Below, in pieces: positions 27,200 to 36,653 of a stretch of DNA of 64,000 nucleotides (positions are counted from its first letter, which is position 1; every line of letters begins with the position of its first letter). Where the stretch lies: positions 1 to 64,000 of the forward strand of contig JAZGVH010000002.1 in assembly GCA_039889245.1 (NCBI GenBank). Reading direction: 5' to 3'. This DNA comes from Dermatophilaceae bacterium Soc4.6 (GTDB taxonomy: Bacteria > Actinomycetota > Actinomycetes > Actinomycetales > Dermatophilaceae). The notes beneath the pieces were generated by a model, which saw only the letters and a program-made list of their open reading frames with translations, had not been told where the DNA came from and did not search any database. The position numbers and the translations under genes are program-made.

Positions 27200-28444
27200 T
27201 CAGGTCACCAGCGCGCGGCGCGTGTTCTGCGGGCTCTCGTGCTCGGCCCCGGCGAGGACGGCGGCCAGGTGCTCGGCGGCGGCCAGGGCGTCCGCGTGGC
27301 TGACGTAGAGCGGCGCGAAGCCCAGCCGGATGATGTCGGGCTCGCGGAAGTCGCCGATCACGCCGCGGGCGATGAGGGCCTGCACCACTCCATACGCCGC
27401 GGGGTGGCGCAGTGACACCTGCGACCCGCGGCGGTCACCGTCCATCGGCGTCGCGAGCGGCAGGTCGACGCCGAGCCCGCCGAGGCACTCGACGAAGAAG
27501 GCCGTCAGCGACAGGGAGCGGGCGCGCAGCGCAGCGACCTCCACCCCGTCGTAGGCGGCGAGCGCAGCCTCGAGGGCCAGCAGGCTGATCATCGGGCTGG
27601 TGCCGGTGCGCGCCCGGCTGATCGTGGGGGAGGGGACGTAGTCGGGCTCCATACCGAAGGGGCGGGCATGGCCGTTCCACCCGGCCAGCGGGTTGTGGAA
27701 CTGCTCGAGGTGCTCGCGGCGCACGTAGACGAACGACGGCGCCCCCGGGCCGCCGTTGAGGTACTTGTAGCCGCAGCCGATGGCGAAGTCGGCGCCGGCG
27801 TCGTCGAGGTGCAGGTCGAGCACTCCCGCGCTGTGGCAGAGGTCCCAGCACGACAGGCCACCCACCCCGTGGACGGCGCGGGTGATCTCGTCGAGGTCCC
27901 ACAGCTCGCCGGTGCGGTAGTCGAGCGACGAGTAGACGGTCAGGGCCACGTCGTCGCCGAGCTCGCGCACACGCGTCGCCGCGTTGGCGGGGTGCACGCG
28001 CTCGACAGTCAGGCCCACGAGATCGGCGGCCGAGCTGACGACGTAGAGGTCGGTGGGGAAGGAGTCGGTGTCGACGAGCACCCGGGCGCGGCCCGGACGC
28101 ATCCGCGCGGCAGCGGCGACGACCTTGAAGATGTTGGTCGTCGTCGAGTCGGTGACGACGGTCTGCCCGGAGGCGGCTCCGACGAGGGCGCCGATGCGGT
28201 CGCCCACCCGCTCGGCGGCGGGCCACCACGCAGCGTCGTTCCACGACCGCACCAGACCCTGGCCCCACTCCCGCGTGACCACCTCGGACACCCGTTCGGC
28301 CACCCCCACGGGCAGGGCTCCGAGCGAGTTGCCGTCGAGGTAGACCAGCCCCTCGGGCAGGACGAAGCGGGAGGACCGGTCGGCGGCGGCGTGCTCGGCG
28401 TCGAGCGCCGCCGCCCGGGAGACGAGGGCGGGGTGGGTCGGCAT
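27200..28444 (-). CDS. kynU: kynureninase
   Basis: 414 residues, the normal size. It is a PLP aminotransferase-fold hydrolase. Recognisable parts are YLDGNSLGALP, SVVTDSTTTN-like phosphate-loop residues (VVTDSTTTNIFKV), LCHSAGVLDLHL, and the Schiff-base lysine in GCGYKYLNGGPGAPSFVYV. Then come SPMISLLALEAAL and SLRHPAAYGVV. It cleaves kynurenine to anthranilate and alanine in tryptophan degradation. Minus-strand TAGGAT (28454-28459) ends 9 bases before its ATG. No kynA or kynB is nearby, so the full pathway is not shown in this window. Confidence 0.93.
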   Translation of the reverse strand: MPTHPALVSRAAALDAEHAAADRSSRFVLPEGLVYLDGNSLGALPVGVAERVSEVVTREWGQGLVRSWNDAAWWPAAERVGDRIGALVGAASGQTVVTDSTTTNIFKVVAAAARMRPGRARVLVDTDSFPTDLYVVSSAADLVGLTVERVHPANAATRVRELGDDVALTVYSSLDYRTGELWDLDEITRAVHGVGGLSCWDLCHSAGVLDLHLDDAGADFAIGCGYKYLNGGPGAPSFVYVRREHLEQFHNPLAGWNGHARPFGMEPDYVPSPTISRARTGTSPMISLLALEAALAAYDGVEVAALRARSLSLTAFFVECLGGLGVDLPLATPMDGDRRGSQVSLRHPAAYGVVQALIARGVIGDFREPDIIRLGFAPLYVSHADALAAAEHLAAVLAGAEHESPQNTRRALVT

Positions 28445-28497
28445 GAGATGTCGATCCTATCGGGGCCGACGGCGGGGCACCCCGTAGCGTCCTTGTC

Positions 28498-29130
28498 GTG
28501 ACAACCACCCTGCGACCAGTCCACTCCCCGACGACCGGGCCGACCATCGGCGTCCTCGCGGTCCAGGGGGACGTGCGCGAGCACGTTCAGGCCCTGGAGG
28601 CCTGCGGCGCGCGCGCCGTCACCGTCCGACGCCCCACCGAGCTGGCAGCCGTCGACGGGCTGGTCCTGCCCGGGGGCGAGTCGACGACGATGGACAAGCT
28701 GCTGCGCGCCTTCGAGCTGCAGGCGCCGTTGCGCGAGCGGATCGCCGGGGGCCTGCCGGTCTACGGCTCCTGCGCCGGGATGATCCTGCTCGCCGACCGC
28801 ATCACCGATGGCCGCCCCGACCAGCAGACGGTCGGCGGGCTCGACATCACCGTGAGGCGCAACGCCTTCGGGCGCCAGGTCGACTCGTTCGAGGAGGATC
28901 TCGCCTTCAGTGGGTTCGACACCCCCGTGCACGCGCTGTTCATCCGTGCGCCGTGGGTCGAGAGCGCCGGCGACGCGGTCGAGACGCTCGCCCGTGTCGA
29001 GACTGGGCCCGCCGCGGGTAGGATCGTCGCCGTTCGACAGGGCGCGCTGCTCGCCACCTCCTTCCACCCCGAGGTGACCGGTGACCGGAGGGTCCACGCC
29101 CTGTTCGTCGACATGGTGAAGAATCTGTGA
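28498..29130 (+). CDS. pdxT: pyridoxal 5'-phosphate synthase glutaminase subunit, PdxT
   Basis: 210 residues from a GTG 7 bases after TAGCGT (28485-28490). It is a class I glutaminase with the oxyanion segment [13 protein letters not shown], the nucleophile Cys in [11 protein letters not shown], and the catalytic His/Glu in [11 protein letters not shown]. It releases ammonia from glutamine and channels it to PdxS. It has its own promoter because it is no longer adjacent to pdxS. A 20-residue N-terminal extension precedes [13 protein letters not shown]. Confidence 0.95.
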   Translation: MTTTLRPVHSPTTGPTIGVLAVQGDVREHVQALEACGARAVTVRRPTELAAVDGLVLPGGESTTMDKLLRAFELQAPLRERIAGGLPVYGSCAGMILLADRITDGRPDQQTVGGLDITVRRNAFGRQVDSFEEDLAFSGFDTPVHALFIRAPWVESAGDAVETLARVETGPAAGRIVAVRQGALLATSFHPEVTGDRRVHALFVDMVKNL

Positions 29131-29173
29131 ACTGCACTGGTTGTCGGGGTGCAGTGCTATCGAAGGGACGCGC

Positions 29174-29935
29174 ATGAGCGGGCACTCCAAGTGGGCCACC
29201 ACCAAGCACAAGAAGGCGGTCGTCGACGCCAGGCGCGGCAAGCTCTTCGCCAAGCTCATCAAGAACATCGAGGTCGCCGCCCGCACCGGTGGGGGTGACG
29301 TCGTCGGCAACCCCACGCTCTACGACGCGGTGCAGAAGGCCAAGAAGACGTCGGTCCCCAACGACAACATCGACCGCGCGGTCAAGCGCGGGAGCGGAGC
29401 CGAGGCCGGTGGCGCCGACTGGCAGACCATCACCTACGAGGGCTACGCGCCCAACGGTGTCGCGGTGCTCATCGAGTGCCTCACCGACAACCGCAACCGG
29501 GCGGCCGCCGAGGTGCGCACCGCGCTCACCCGCAACGGTGGCCAGCTGGCCGACCCCGGCAGCGTGTCCTACGTCTTCCACCGCAAGGGTGTCGTGGTCG
29601 TGCCCAAGGGCACGTTGACCGAGGACGACCTGCTCGAGGTCGTGCTCGACGCCGGCGCCGAGGAGGTCAACGACCTCGGCGACTCCTTCGAGATCGTCTC
29701 TGGCGCCAGCGACTTCGTCGCGATCCGCACCGCCGTGCAGGCCGCCGGCATCGACTACGACTCGGCCGAGGCCTCGTGGGTGCCCGATCTGCAGGTGCCG
29801 CTCGACGCCGACGGGGCCCGCAAGATGTTCCGCGTCATCGAGGCCCTCGAGGACTCCGACGACGTGCAGAACGTCTACGCCAACGGTGACGTGCCCGACG
29901 ACGTGCTGGCCGAGCTCGACGACGACGACGAGTAG
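29174..29935 (+). CDS. yebC: YebC/PmpR-family DNA-binding or translation factor
   Basis: 253 residues. Start at ATG 29174 after [26 protein letters not shown] is the universal family N-terminus. The three-domain TACO1-like fold is represented by [25 protein letters not shown] and [12 protein letters not shown], with an acidic C-terminus ending DDDDE. Members act as transcriptional regulators or relieve ribosome stalling. It stands upstream of ruvCAB, as in most actinomycetes. Confidence 0.95.
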   Translation: MSGHSKWATTKHKKAVVDARRGKLFAKLIKNIEVAARTGGGDVVGNPTLYDAVQKAKKTSVPNDNIDRAVKRGSGAEAGGADWQTITYEGYAPNGVAVLIECLTDNRNRAAAEVRTALTRNGGQLADPGSVSYVFHRKGVVVVPKGTLTEDDLLEVVLDAGAEEVNDLGDSFEIVSGASDFVAIRTAVQAAGIDYDSAEASWVPDLQVPLDADGARKMFRVIEALEDSDDVQNVYANGDVPDDVLAELDDDDE

Positions 29936-30083
29936 GCGCTCGGGCACCCAGCCCACGACGTGCGCCGCGCCGTCGGCGCGCCGTGACCGCTCGCTCGTCC
30001 CGACGCGGTAGCGTTCCTCCCGAACACCTGTTCGGACGGGTCGTCCTCGTGACGGCTCGCCGCCCGACTCCTGGAGGTAGGCC

Positions 30084-30632
30084 GTGACGCGCGTCCTCGG
30101 CGTCGACCCCGGTCTGACCCGGTGCGGGCTCGGGGTCGTCGAGGGCGAGCCGGGTCGCCGGCTCACGATGGTCGCCGTCGGCGTCGCCCGCACCCCGGCC
30201 AGCGACGACACCCCCCGGCGGCTGCTCGCCCTCGAGGTCGAGATCGAGCAGTGGGTCGAGCGCCACCGACCCGACGTGGTGGCCATCGAGCGCGTCTTCG
30301 CCGACGTCAACGTCGCGAGCGTGATGGGCACGGCCCAGGCCTCGGCCGTGGCCATGCTGGCTGCGGTCCGGCGCGGCATACCGGTGCAGCTGCACACGCC
30401 GACCGAGGTCAAGGCGTCGGTCACCGGGTCGGGCCGGGCCGACAAGGCGCAGGTCACCGTCATGGTGACCCGGCTGCTCCTGCTCGACACCCCACCCAAG
30501 CCGGCCGACGCGGCCGACGCGCTCGCCCTCGCCATCTGCCAGATCTGGCGCGGGAGCACCCAGACCAGGCTCGCCGAGGCCGCCGCCAAGCAGCAGGCCG
30601 TCCTCGCTGCGCGCCGGGCGGTGGCCCGATGA
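30084..30632 (+). CDS. ruvC: Holliday junction resolvase
   Basis: 182 residues from a GTG after GGAGG. The RNase H-like fold has catalytic acidics in [22 protein letters not shown] and [11 protein letters not shown]. As a dimer it nicks four-way junctions made during recombination repair. The stop overlaps the ruvA ATG by 4 bp. The order ruvC-ruvA-ruvB is the standard actinomycete operon. Confidence 0.97.
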   Translation: MTRVLGVDPGLTRCGLGVVEGEPGRRLTMVAVGVARTPASDDTPRRLLALEVEIEQWVERHRPDVVAIERVFADVNVASVMGTAQASAVAMLAAVRRGIPVQLHTPTEVKASVTGSGRADKAQVTVMVTRLLLLDTPPKPADAADALALAICQIWRGSTQTRLAEAAAKQQAVLAARRAVAR

Positions 30633-31228
30633 TCGCCAGTGTCCGTGGGCTCGTCGTGCGGGCGGGCCTGGACCGCGTGGTCGTCGAGGTCGGCGGGGTG
30701 GGCATGCTCCTGCACACGACGCCCGCCACGGCCGCCTCGCTGCGCCCCGGGGTCGAGGCCTCGCTCGCGACCAGCCTCGTGGTGCGCGAGGACTCCCTGA
30801 CGCTCTACGGCTTCGCCGACGACGACGAGCGGGCGATCTTCGAGACGGTGCAGACGGTCTCCGGAGTGGGGCCTCGGCTCGCGCTGGCCATGCTGGCGGT
30901 GCACGCGCCCGACACCCTGCGACGGGCGGTCGCCGGCGGCGACGTGCTCACGCTCACCAAGGTGCCCGGCATCGGTCGCAAGGGTGCCGAACGGCTCGTC
31001 CTCGAGCTGCGCGACCGCATCGGGAGTGTGGTCGGTGCCACCGCGAGCACGGGTGGGCGACCTGCGCCGGCGCCGTGGCAGGACCAGGTGCGCGACGCCC
31101 TGGTCGGGCTGGGCTGGACGGCCAAGCAGGCCGACGACACCGTCGTCGCCGTCGCGGCCACCGCGCCGGCCCCGGACACGTCCGTCTCCGCGCTGTTGCG
31201 CACCGCGCTGCAGGTGCTCGGACGGTGA
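30629..31228 (+). CDS. ruvA: Holliday junction branch migration protein RuvA
   Basis: 199 residues. The N-terminal OB domain ([20 protein letters not shown]) is followed by two helix-hairpin-helix elements ([13 protein letters not shown] and [16 protein letters not shown]). A flexible linker leads to the C-terminal RuvB-contact domain ([17 protein letters not shown]). It tetramerises on the junction and recruits RuvB. It is coupled to both neighbours by 4-bp overlaps. Confidence 0.96.
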   Translation: MIASVRGLVVRAGLDRVVVEVGGVGMLLHTTPATAASLRPGVEASLATSLVVREDSLTLYGFADDDERAIFETVQTVSGVGPRLALAMLAVHAPDTLRRAVAGGDVLTLTKVPGIGRKGAERLVLELRDRIGSVVGATASTGGRPAPAPWQDQVRDALVGLGWTAKQADDTVVAVAATAPAPDTSVSALLRTALQVLGR

Positions 31229-32367
31229 GCGCGGTGCCCGAGCAGCCGGACGGTGACCCGGATGCCGTGTCCTCAGCGACCGCCGTCGACGGCTCCTGGG
31301 ACGCGACCGCGCGCCTCGTCGACCCCGTGGGCGACGAGGGGGAGCGGCAGGTGGAGGCGGCGTTGCGACCGCGTCGCCTCGACGAGTTCCCCGGGCAGCC
31401 GCGGGTGCGCAACCAGCTCGCCCTCGTGCTCGAGGCGGCCCGCCGCCGGGGGAGCCCCCCCGACCACGTGCTGCTCTCCGGCCCACCCGGCCTGGGCAAG
31501 ACGACCCTGGCGATGATCGTCGCTGCCGAGCTCCAGCAGCCGATCCGGATCACGTCGGGCCCGGCCATCCAGCACGCCGGCGACCTCGCGTCGATCCTGT
31601 CGTCGCTCGCCGAGGGCGAGGTGCTCTTCCTCGACGAGATCCACCGCATGTCGCGCTCGGCCGAGGAGATGCTCTACCTCGCCATGGAGGACTTCCGGGT
31701 CGACGTCATCGTCGGCAAGGGGCCGGGAGCCACCGCCATCCCGCTCGAGCTGCCCCCCTTCACCGTGGTGGGGGCGACGACTCGCGCGGGTCTGCTCCCG
31801 GCACCGCTGCGCGACCGGTTCGGCTTCACCGGCCACCTCGACTTCTACGCCACCGACGACCTCGTGACCATCCTGCGACGCTCGGCCCGCCTGCTGGGCA
31901 TCGACGCCGACGACGACGCCGTGCGCGAGATCGCCCTGCGGTCGCGCGGCACGCCGCGCGTCGCGAACCGGCTCCTGCGTCGGGTGCGTGACTGGGCGCA
32001 GGTGCACGGCCAGGGCGTGGCCGATCTCCTGGCCGCCCGCACGGCGCTCGCCCTCTTCGACGTCGACGAGCGTGGGCTCGACCGGCTCGACCGGGCCGTC
32101 CTCGAGGCCCTGTGCCGACGCTTCGGGGGTGGTCCGGTCGGTCTGAGCACGCTCGCCGTCGCGGTCGGTGAAGAGGCCGACACCGTCGAGACGGTCGCGG
32201 AGCCGTTCCTCGTGCGGGAGGGGTTCATCGTGCGCACCCCCCGCGGTCGCGCCGCGGCCCCCGACGCGTGGCGGCACCTGCAGATCACCCCGCCGGCCTC
32301 GGCACCCGGGCTGCTCGCCGGCCAGGCGCCGCTTCCGCTCGACGACGAGGAGCGTTTCCGGGGCTGA
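31225..32367 (+). CDS. ruvB: Holliday junction branch migration helicase RuvB
   Basis: 380 residues from a GTG overlapping ruvA. The first 40 residues are a disordered extension. Then come [16 protein letters not shown], Walker A GPPGLGKT, Walker [10 protein letters not shown], sensor [20 protein letters not shown], and the Arg finger region. The C-terminal winged helix ends [16 protein letters not shown]. This AAA+ hexamer drives branch migration with RuvA. Many genomes have FxxxxGQ as DxFIGQ, and here it is DEFPGQ. Confidence 0.97.
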   Translation: MSAVPEQPDGDPDAVSSATAVDGSWDATARLVDPVGDEGERQVEAALRPRRLDEFPGQPRVRNQLALVLEAARRRGSPPDHVLLSGPPGLGKTTLAMIVAAELQQPIRITSGPAIQHAGDLASILSSLAEGEVLFLDEIHRMSRSAEEMLYLAMEDFRVDVIVGKGPGATAIPLELPPFTVVGATTRAGLLPAPLRDRFGFTGHLDFYATDDLVTILRRSARLLGIDADDDAVREIALRSRGTPRVANRLLRRVRDWAQVHGQGVADLLAARTALALFDVDERGLDRLDRAVLEALCRRFGGGPVGLSTLAVAVGEEADTVETVAEPFLVREGFIVRTPRGRAAAPDAWRHLQITPPASAPGLLAGQAPLPLDDEERFRG

Positions 32368-32589
32368 GCGGCCGTCCGCAGGGGGCCCACACGGGTGGCA
32401 CCCATGGGGTGGCGCGCGCCGGGCAGCCAGCCGCCACACGACATGCCTTTGGTCCCACCCCCGACGCTCACCTAGACTTCCGCGGGCACACCGGCACCGT
32501 CGCCGGCACTCGTGCGCACCCCGGCTCGTTGAGCCCACCAACGCACCCGCCTCCCCGTGCGGGGACCACCGATCGAGGACCACCCACCG
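32368..32589. other. ruvB-yajC intergenic region (222 bp)
   Basis: No gene is supported. A TAGACT box is present at 32474-32479. If it is a -10, it would give a leader of about 100 bases before yajC. A short inverted repeat is not evident. Confidence 0.3.
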
Positions 32590-32892
32590 ATGACTGACCT
32601 GAGCGGCCTGTTGCTGCCGTTGCTGCTCCTGCTGCTCGTCGGCTTCATGTTCTGGAGCCAGCGACGGCGCCAGCGGGCAGCCCTCGAGCTGCAGGCGGGG
32701 CTCGAGGTCGGGTCCGAGGTCTGCACGACCTCCGGCCTCTACGGCGTCATCACGGCGCTCGACGACACGGTGGCGCACCTGCAGGTGGCTCCGGGCACCG
32801 TGGTGAAGTTCGATCGTCGGGCAGTCGCCCTCGCCGTGCCCACCCTTCCCACCCTCCCGACCTCCCCGACCTCCCCGACCGACGAGAAGTAG
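32590..32892 (+). CDS. yajC: preprotein translocase accessory protein YajC
   Basis: 100 residues. One N-terminal membrane helix of Leu-rich sequence (LLLPLLLLLLVGFMFW) is followed by SQRRRQRAALELQAGLEVGSEV and TTSGLYGVITALDD, the family core. The C-terminus is a short low-complexity repeat, TLPTLPTSPTSPT, encoded by near-identical 9-bp units. YajC associates with SecDF at the Sec channel. It lies 7 bp before secD in a conserved trio. Confidence 0.9.
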   Translation: MTDLSGLLLPLLLLLLVGFMFWSQRRRQRAALELQAGLEVGSEVCTTSGLYGVITALDDTVAHLQVAPGTVVKFDRRAVALAVPTLPTLPTSPTSPTDEK

Positions 32893-32899
32893 GACACCT

Positions 32900-34813
32900 G
32901 TGGCCCGCGATCCCCGCACCAAACGCCCCCGGCAGGTCCTGGCGGCCCTCGTCGTGCTCCTTGCCCTGCTGGTAGGCGGCAGCGCAGCTGCTGCCGCCTG
33001 GGGTGGCGGCCAGTGGACCCCGAAGCTCGGTCTCGACCTCGAGGGTGGCACCGAGATCGTGCTCGAGCCGGTTGTCGCCAACGGCTCCCAGGTCAGCCAG
33101 GGTCAGATCGACAAGGCCCGGGACATCATCGAGAACCGGGTCAACGCCTACGGGGTGAGCGAGGCCGAGGTCTCGACCCTGGGCGGTCGCAACATCGTCG
33201 TCGACATCCCCGGGGTCGCGTCGCCGGCGACGCTCAACGCCATCAAGAAGCCCTCCCAGCTGCGGTTCCGGGCCGTGCTCGCAGAGGGTGCCGGCTCGCC
33301 GCAGGCCGCCGCCGCCGCGGCGAGTGCGACTGCCGCGGCATCAGGTACGCCGACACCGAGACCCAGCGCGTCGGCTACGCCCTCGACGAGCGCTCCGGCC
33401 TTCACACCGGACCCCCCGCAGACGTCGGCCAACGCTGCGGTCCCCGAGGCTCTGCGCGCTGCCGACCCGACGCCGTCCACCACGGGAACCACAGGTACTA
33501 CCGGCGCCACGGGTGCCACCAGCACCGGTGGCAGCACCGCGACCACGGCGACCCCGGGCTCGTCCGCGCCGGTCCTCGACCAGCCGACCGACACCCCCAC
33601 GGCCAAGCCGACCAGTGCCAGCGACATCGCCTGGATCACGCCCGACCTGGCGAAGGCCTTCAGCGCCCTCGACTGCTCCAAGCCCGAAACGGCCTCGGCC
33701 ACGGTCGACGACCCGGCCAAGCCGCTGGTCGCCTGCTCGGCGAACCGTCAGGCGAAGTACGTCCTCGGCCCGGTCGAGGTCGACGGCACCGACATCTCCG
33801 ACGCCACCTCGGGCTACCAGGCAGGCCCCAACGGACAGCCGACGACCGTGGTCGAGGTGGCCCTGACCTTCACCGGTGAGGGCACGAAGAAGTTCGCCGA
33901 CGTCACCACGCGGCTGCTCGGGCTCAAGGGGGCACAGAACCAGTTCGCCATCGTCCTCGACAAGCAGGTGATCTCCGCGCCGACCACCCAGGCCGCGATC
34001 ACCACCGGCCGGGCCAGCATCACCGGCTCGTTCACCATCGACAGTGCCCGTGACCTGGCCCAGCAGCTGAAGTTCGGGGCGCTTCCCCTGTCGTTCAAGC
34101 TCCAGACCCAGGACGACGTCAGCCCGACCCTCGGCTCCGAGCAGCTGCGGCTCGGCCTGCTCGCCGGGCTGGCCGGCCTGCTGCTGGTGGTCGTCTACTC
34201 GCTGCTGCAGTACCGGCTGCTCGGTCTGGTCACGGTGGCGTCCCTCGTCGTCGCGTCGGTGATCACCTACCTCGCCCTGGTGCTGCTCGGCTGGTCCTAC
34301 GACTTCCGACTGACCATGGCCGGCGTCACCGGCGTCATCGTGGCCATCGGCGTGACCGCCGACTCGTTCATCGTCTACTTCGAACGCGTGCGCGACGAGG
34401 TGCGTGACGGTCGGCCGCTGGTGGCGGCGGTCGAGGCCGGCTGGGCTCGTGCCCGGCGCACCATCCTCGCCGCCGACGCGGTGAACTTCCTCGCTGCCGT
34501 CGTGCTCTACCTGCTCGCCGCGAGCAACGTGCGAGGATTCGCCTTCACCCTCGGGGTGACGACGCTGATCGACCTCGTCGTGGTCATCCTCTTCACCCAT
34601 CCCGTCGTGGCCCTCCTCGCCCGCACCGAGTTCTTCGGGGGTGGGCACCGCTTATCGGGGCTCGATCCCGAGCGGCTCGGCTCCAAGGTCCGCTACGTCG
34701 GGCGGGGCCAGTTCTCCGGCCCGGGCGCCCGGCCGGCGTCCTCTCGCCCGGGTGGGGTCGAACCCGCCACCGGATCCGTCGTCCGCGGCGCGTCAGCTGA
34801 AGGAAAGGCCTGA
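32900..34813 (+). CDS. secD: protein translocase subunit SecD
   Basis: 637 residues from a GTG. A first membrane helix (13-35) leads to GLDLEGGTEIVLEP and the P1 head. Five helices follow toward the C-terminus, with GVTGVIVAIGVTADSFIVYFER, the region carrying the proton-relay Asp. Residues about 133-245 are a long Ala/Ser/Thr/Pro/Gly insert (PSASATPSTSAP, TTGTTGTTGATGATS) in the external P1 domain, unlike compact E. coli SecD. With SecF it uses the proton gradient to pull exported proteins outward. The C-terminal tail is Gly/Arg-rich. Confidence 0.95.
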   Translation: MARDPRTKRPRQVLAALVVLLALLVGGSAAAAAWGGGQWTPKLGLDLEGGTEIVLEPVVANGSQVSQGQIDKARDIIENRVNAYGVSEAEVSTLGGRNIVVDIPGVASPATLNAIKKPSQLRFRAVLAEGAGSPQAAAAAASATAAASGTPTPRPSASATPSTSAPAFTPDPPQTSANAAVPEALRAADPTPSTTGTTGTTGATGATSTGGSTATTATPGSSAPVLDQPTDTPTAKPTSASDIAWITPDLAKAFSALDCSKPETASATVDDPAKPLVACSANRQAKYVLGPVEVDGTDISDATSGYQAGPNGQPTTVVEVALTFTGEGTKKFADVTTRLLGLKGAQNQFAIVLDKQVISAPTTQAAITTGRASITGSFTIDSARDLAQQLKFGALPLSFKLQTQDDVSPTLGSEQLRLGLLAGLAGLLLVVVYSLLQYRLLGLVTVASLVVASVITYLALVLLGWSYDFRLTMAGVTGVIVAIGVTADSFIVYFERVRDEVRDGRPLVAAVEAGWARARRTILAADAVNFLAAVVLYLLAASNVRGFAFTLGVTTLIDLVVVILFTHPVVALLARTEFFGGGHRLSGLDPERLGSKVRYVGRGQFSGPGARPASSRPGGVEPATGSVVRGASAEGKA

Positions 34814-34816
34814 GCC

Positions 34817-36064
34817 ATGGTCAACTTCGCCGAGGTCGGCAACGACCTCTACACCGGTAAGCGCTCCATCGACTTCATCGGTCGCCAGAAGGTCTGGTAT
34901 GTCGTGTCGGGGGTGCTGATCGCCCTGGCCCTCATCGGTGTCTTCGCCCGTGGGCTGAACTTCGGGATCGAGTTCCGCGGTGGTTCCGAGTTCCGCGTGC
35001 CCGGGGTCTCGAGCACCGCTGCCTACGAGCAGCGGGCCCAGCAGGCCATGGCGACCGCCGGCGTGGGTGGCAACATCGTCGCTACCGTCATCGGTCGCGA
35101 CACCGTCCGGGTGCAGACCGAGTCGGCCGGGGAGCAGAACGACGCCGCCGCGACCGCGCTGGCCTCCACCTTCGGTGTCCCGGTACAGAACATCTCGAAG
35201 TCGTCCATCGGCCCGTCCTGGGGGGCGTCGGTGAGCGCGAAGGCCATCCAGGGCCTGGTGATCTTCCTCGTGCTGGTCGCCATCTTCATGGCGATCTACT
35301 TCCGCACCTGGACGATGGCTGTCGCCGGCCTCGTCGCGCTGGTGCACGACCTCGTGATCACGGTCGGGATCTACGCGCTCTTCGGCTTCGAGATCACACC
35401 ATCGTCGATGATCGGTTTCCTCACGATCCTCGGCTACTCGCTCTACGACACCGTGGTCGTCTTCGACAAGGTGCGCGAGAACACGACGGCCGCCCTGTCG
35501 TCGAAGCGGACGACCTATCGCGCGGCCGCCAACCTCGCGGTGAACCAGACCCTGGTGCGCTCGATCAACACCACGGTCGTGGCGCTGCTCCCGATCGCCG
35601 CCATCCTCGTCGTCGGTTTCGTGGCCCTGGGTCCGGGCACCCTGCTCGACCTCAGCCTCGCGCTCTTCGTGGGCATCGCGGTGGGGGCCTACTCGTCGAT
35701 CTTCATCGCGACCCCGCTGCTGGTCGATCTGCGTCGGCACGAGCGTGACATCACCGAGCTGGACAAGCTCGTGGCGCGCACGAGCGGCCGGACCACTGGC
35801 CAGCGCACCACCGTGGCGGCCGGCGCCGTTGCCGGCTCCTCGGCGGCACGCGGGGCTGGCGTCGCGACGCTGCCGGACCCGGCGCTCACCGAGGACAGCG
35901 GGGACAGCGGGGACACTGCGCCCGCCGACCACCCGCAAGACGTCGCTGGCGGCGGTACCAGGCAGGATGCTCCGGCAGGCGGTGGCGCGGGTCGCCAGGT
36001 GCACAAGTGGGCGCAGGCCGGGCCACGCAACCAGCCGAAGCGCCCCCCGAAGTCCAAGCGGTGA
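34817..36064 (+). CDS. secF: protein translocase subunit SecF
   Basis: 415 residues with GAAAGG before the ATG. Helix 1 ([18 protein letters not shown]) is followed by [14 protein letters not shown], the P4 domain, and helices 2-6 with [24 protein letters not shown], the family signature. After residue 315 comes a soluble 100-residue tail rich in Ala/Gly/Thr with many basic residues at the end (PKRPPKSKR), longer than in E. coli. It pairs with SecD in one complex. The stop overlaps apt. Confidence 0.95.
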   Translation: MVNFAEVGNDLYTGKRSIDFIGRQKVWYVVSGVLIALALIGVFARGLNFGIEFRGGSEFRVPGVSSTAAYEQRAQQAMATAGVGGNIVATVIGRDTVRVQTESAGEQNDAAATALASTFGVPVQNISKSSIGPSWGASVSAKAIQGLVIFLVLVAIFMAIYFRTWTMAVAGLVALVHDLVITVGIYALFGFEITPSSMIGFLTILGYSLYDTVVVFDKVRENTTAALSSKRTTYRAAANLAVNQTLVRSINTTVVALLPIAAILVVGFVALGPGTLLDLSLALFVGIAVGAYSSIFIATPLLVDLRRHERDITELDKLVARTSGRTTGQRTTVAAGAVAGSSAARGAGVATLPDPALTEDSGDSGDTAPADHPQDVAGGGTRQDAPAGGGAGRQVHKWAQAGPRNQPKRPPKSKR

Positions 36065-36609
36065 CCACGCCGCCTCCCGACCCCCACGACGAGCTGGCGG
36101 GGCGGGTGAGGGCGCTGTTGCGCGACGTGCCGGACTTCCCGGCCCCCGGCATCCTCTTCAAGGACTTCACGCCCCTGCTGGCCGACGCCGACGCCCTGCG
36201 GGCCCTGGTCGACGACATCGCCGGGCGCTACGACGGCAGGGTCGACGCGGTCGCGGGGATCGAGGCCCGTGGCTTCGTCCTCGGGGCCGCCGTCGCCTAC
36301 CGTCTCGGCATCGGGTTCGTCCCCGTGCGCAAGGCCGGCAAGCTGCCGCCCGAGACCCACGCGGTGTCCTACGCCCTGGAGTACGGCGAGGCCACCCTCG
36401 AGGTGGCCACGAGCTCGTTCGGCGTCGGCCAGCGGGTGCTGGTCGTCGACGACGTCCTCGCCACCGGTGGCACTGCTGCCGCAGCCTGTGCGCTGGTCGA
36501 GCGCACCGGCGCCGTCGTCGTGGCGGTCGACGTGGTGCTCGAGATCGGATTCCTGCCCGGACGCGCGGCCCTGCCGGGCCGCGAGGTCCACTCGCTCGTC
36601 ACCAGCTGA
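36061..36609 (+). CDS. apt: adenine phosphoribosyltransferase
   Basis: 182 residues from a GTG overlapping the secF stop. Landmarks are [43 protein letters not shown] and the PRPP-binding loop [14 protein letters not shown]. It salvages adenine to AMP. Its place between secF and rel is typical of actinomycetes. Length and motifs are complete. Confidence 0.95.
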   Translation: MTTPPPDPHDELAGRVRALLRDVPDFPAPGILFKDFTPLLADADALRALVDDIAGRYDGRVDAVAGIEARGFVLGAAVAYRLGIGFVPVRKAGKLPPETHAVSYALEYGEATLEVATSSFGVGQRVLVVDDVLATGGTAAAACALVERTGAVVVAVDVVLEIGFLPGRAALPGREVHSLVTS

Positions 36610-36641
36610 CGGCACCCGTCCGGGCGGAGCAGCAGGCCGAC

Positions 36642-36647
36642 TACACT
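36642..36647 (+). promoter_or_regulatory. -10 box of a leaderless promoter for rel
   Basis: TACACT ends 6 bases before ATG 36654, with no ribosome site. It makes this ATG the likely start although the frame is open for 900 bases upstream. Confidence 0.5.
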
Positions 36648-36653
36648 TCGTTC

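Noticed and set aside
28940-31486. Long open frame (848 codons) on the minus strand opposite yebC and ruvCA
   Set aside because: It is a GC-rich shadow with low-complexity Arg/Gly/Val composition and no family similarity, and it lies over well-supported genes.
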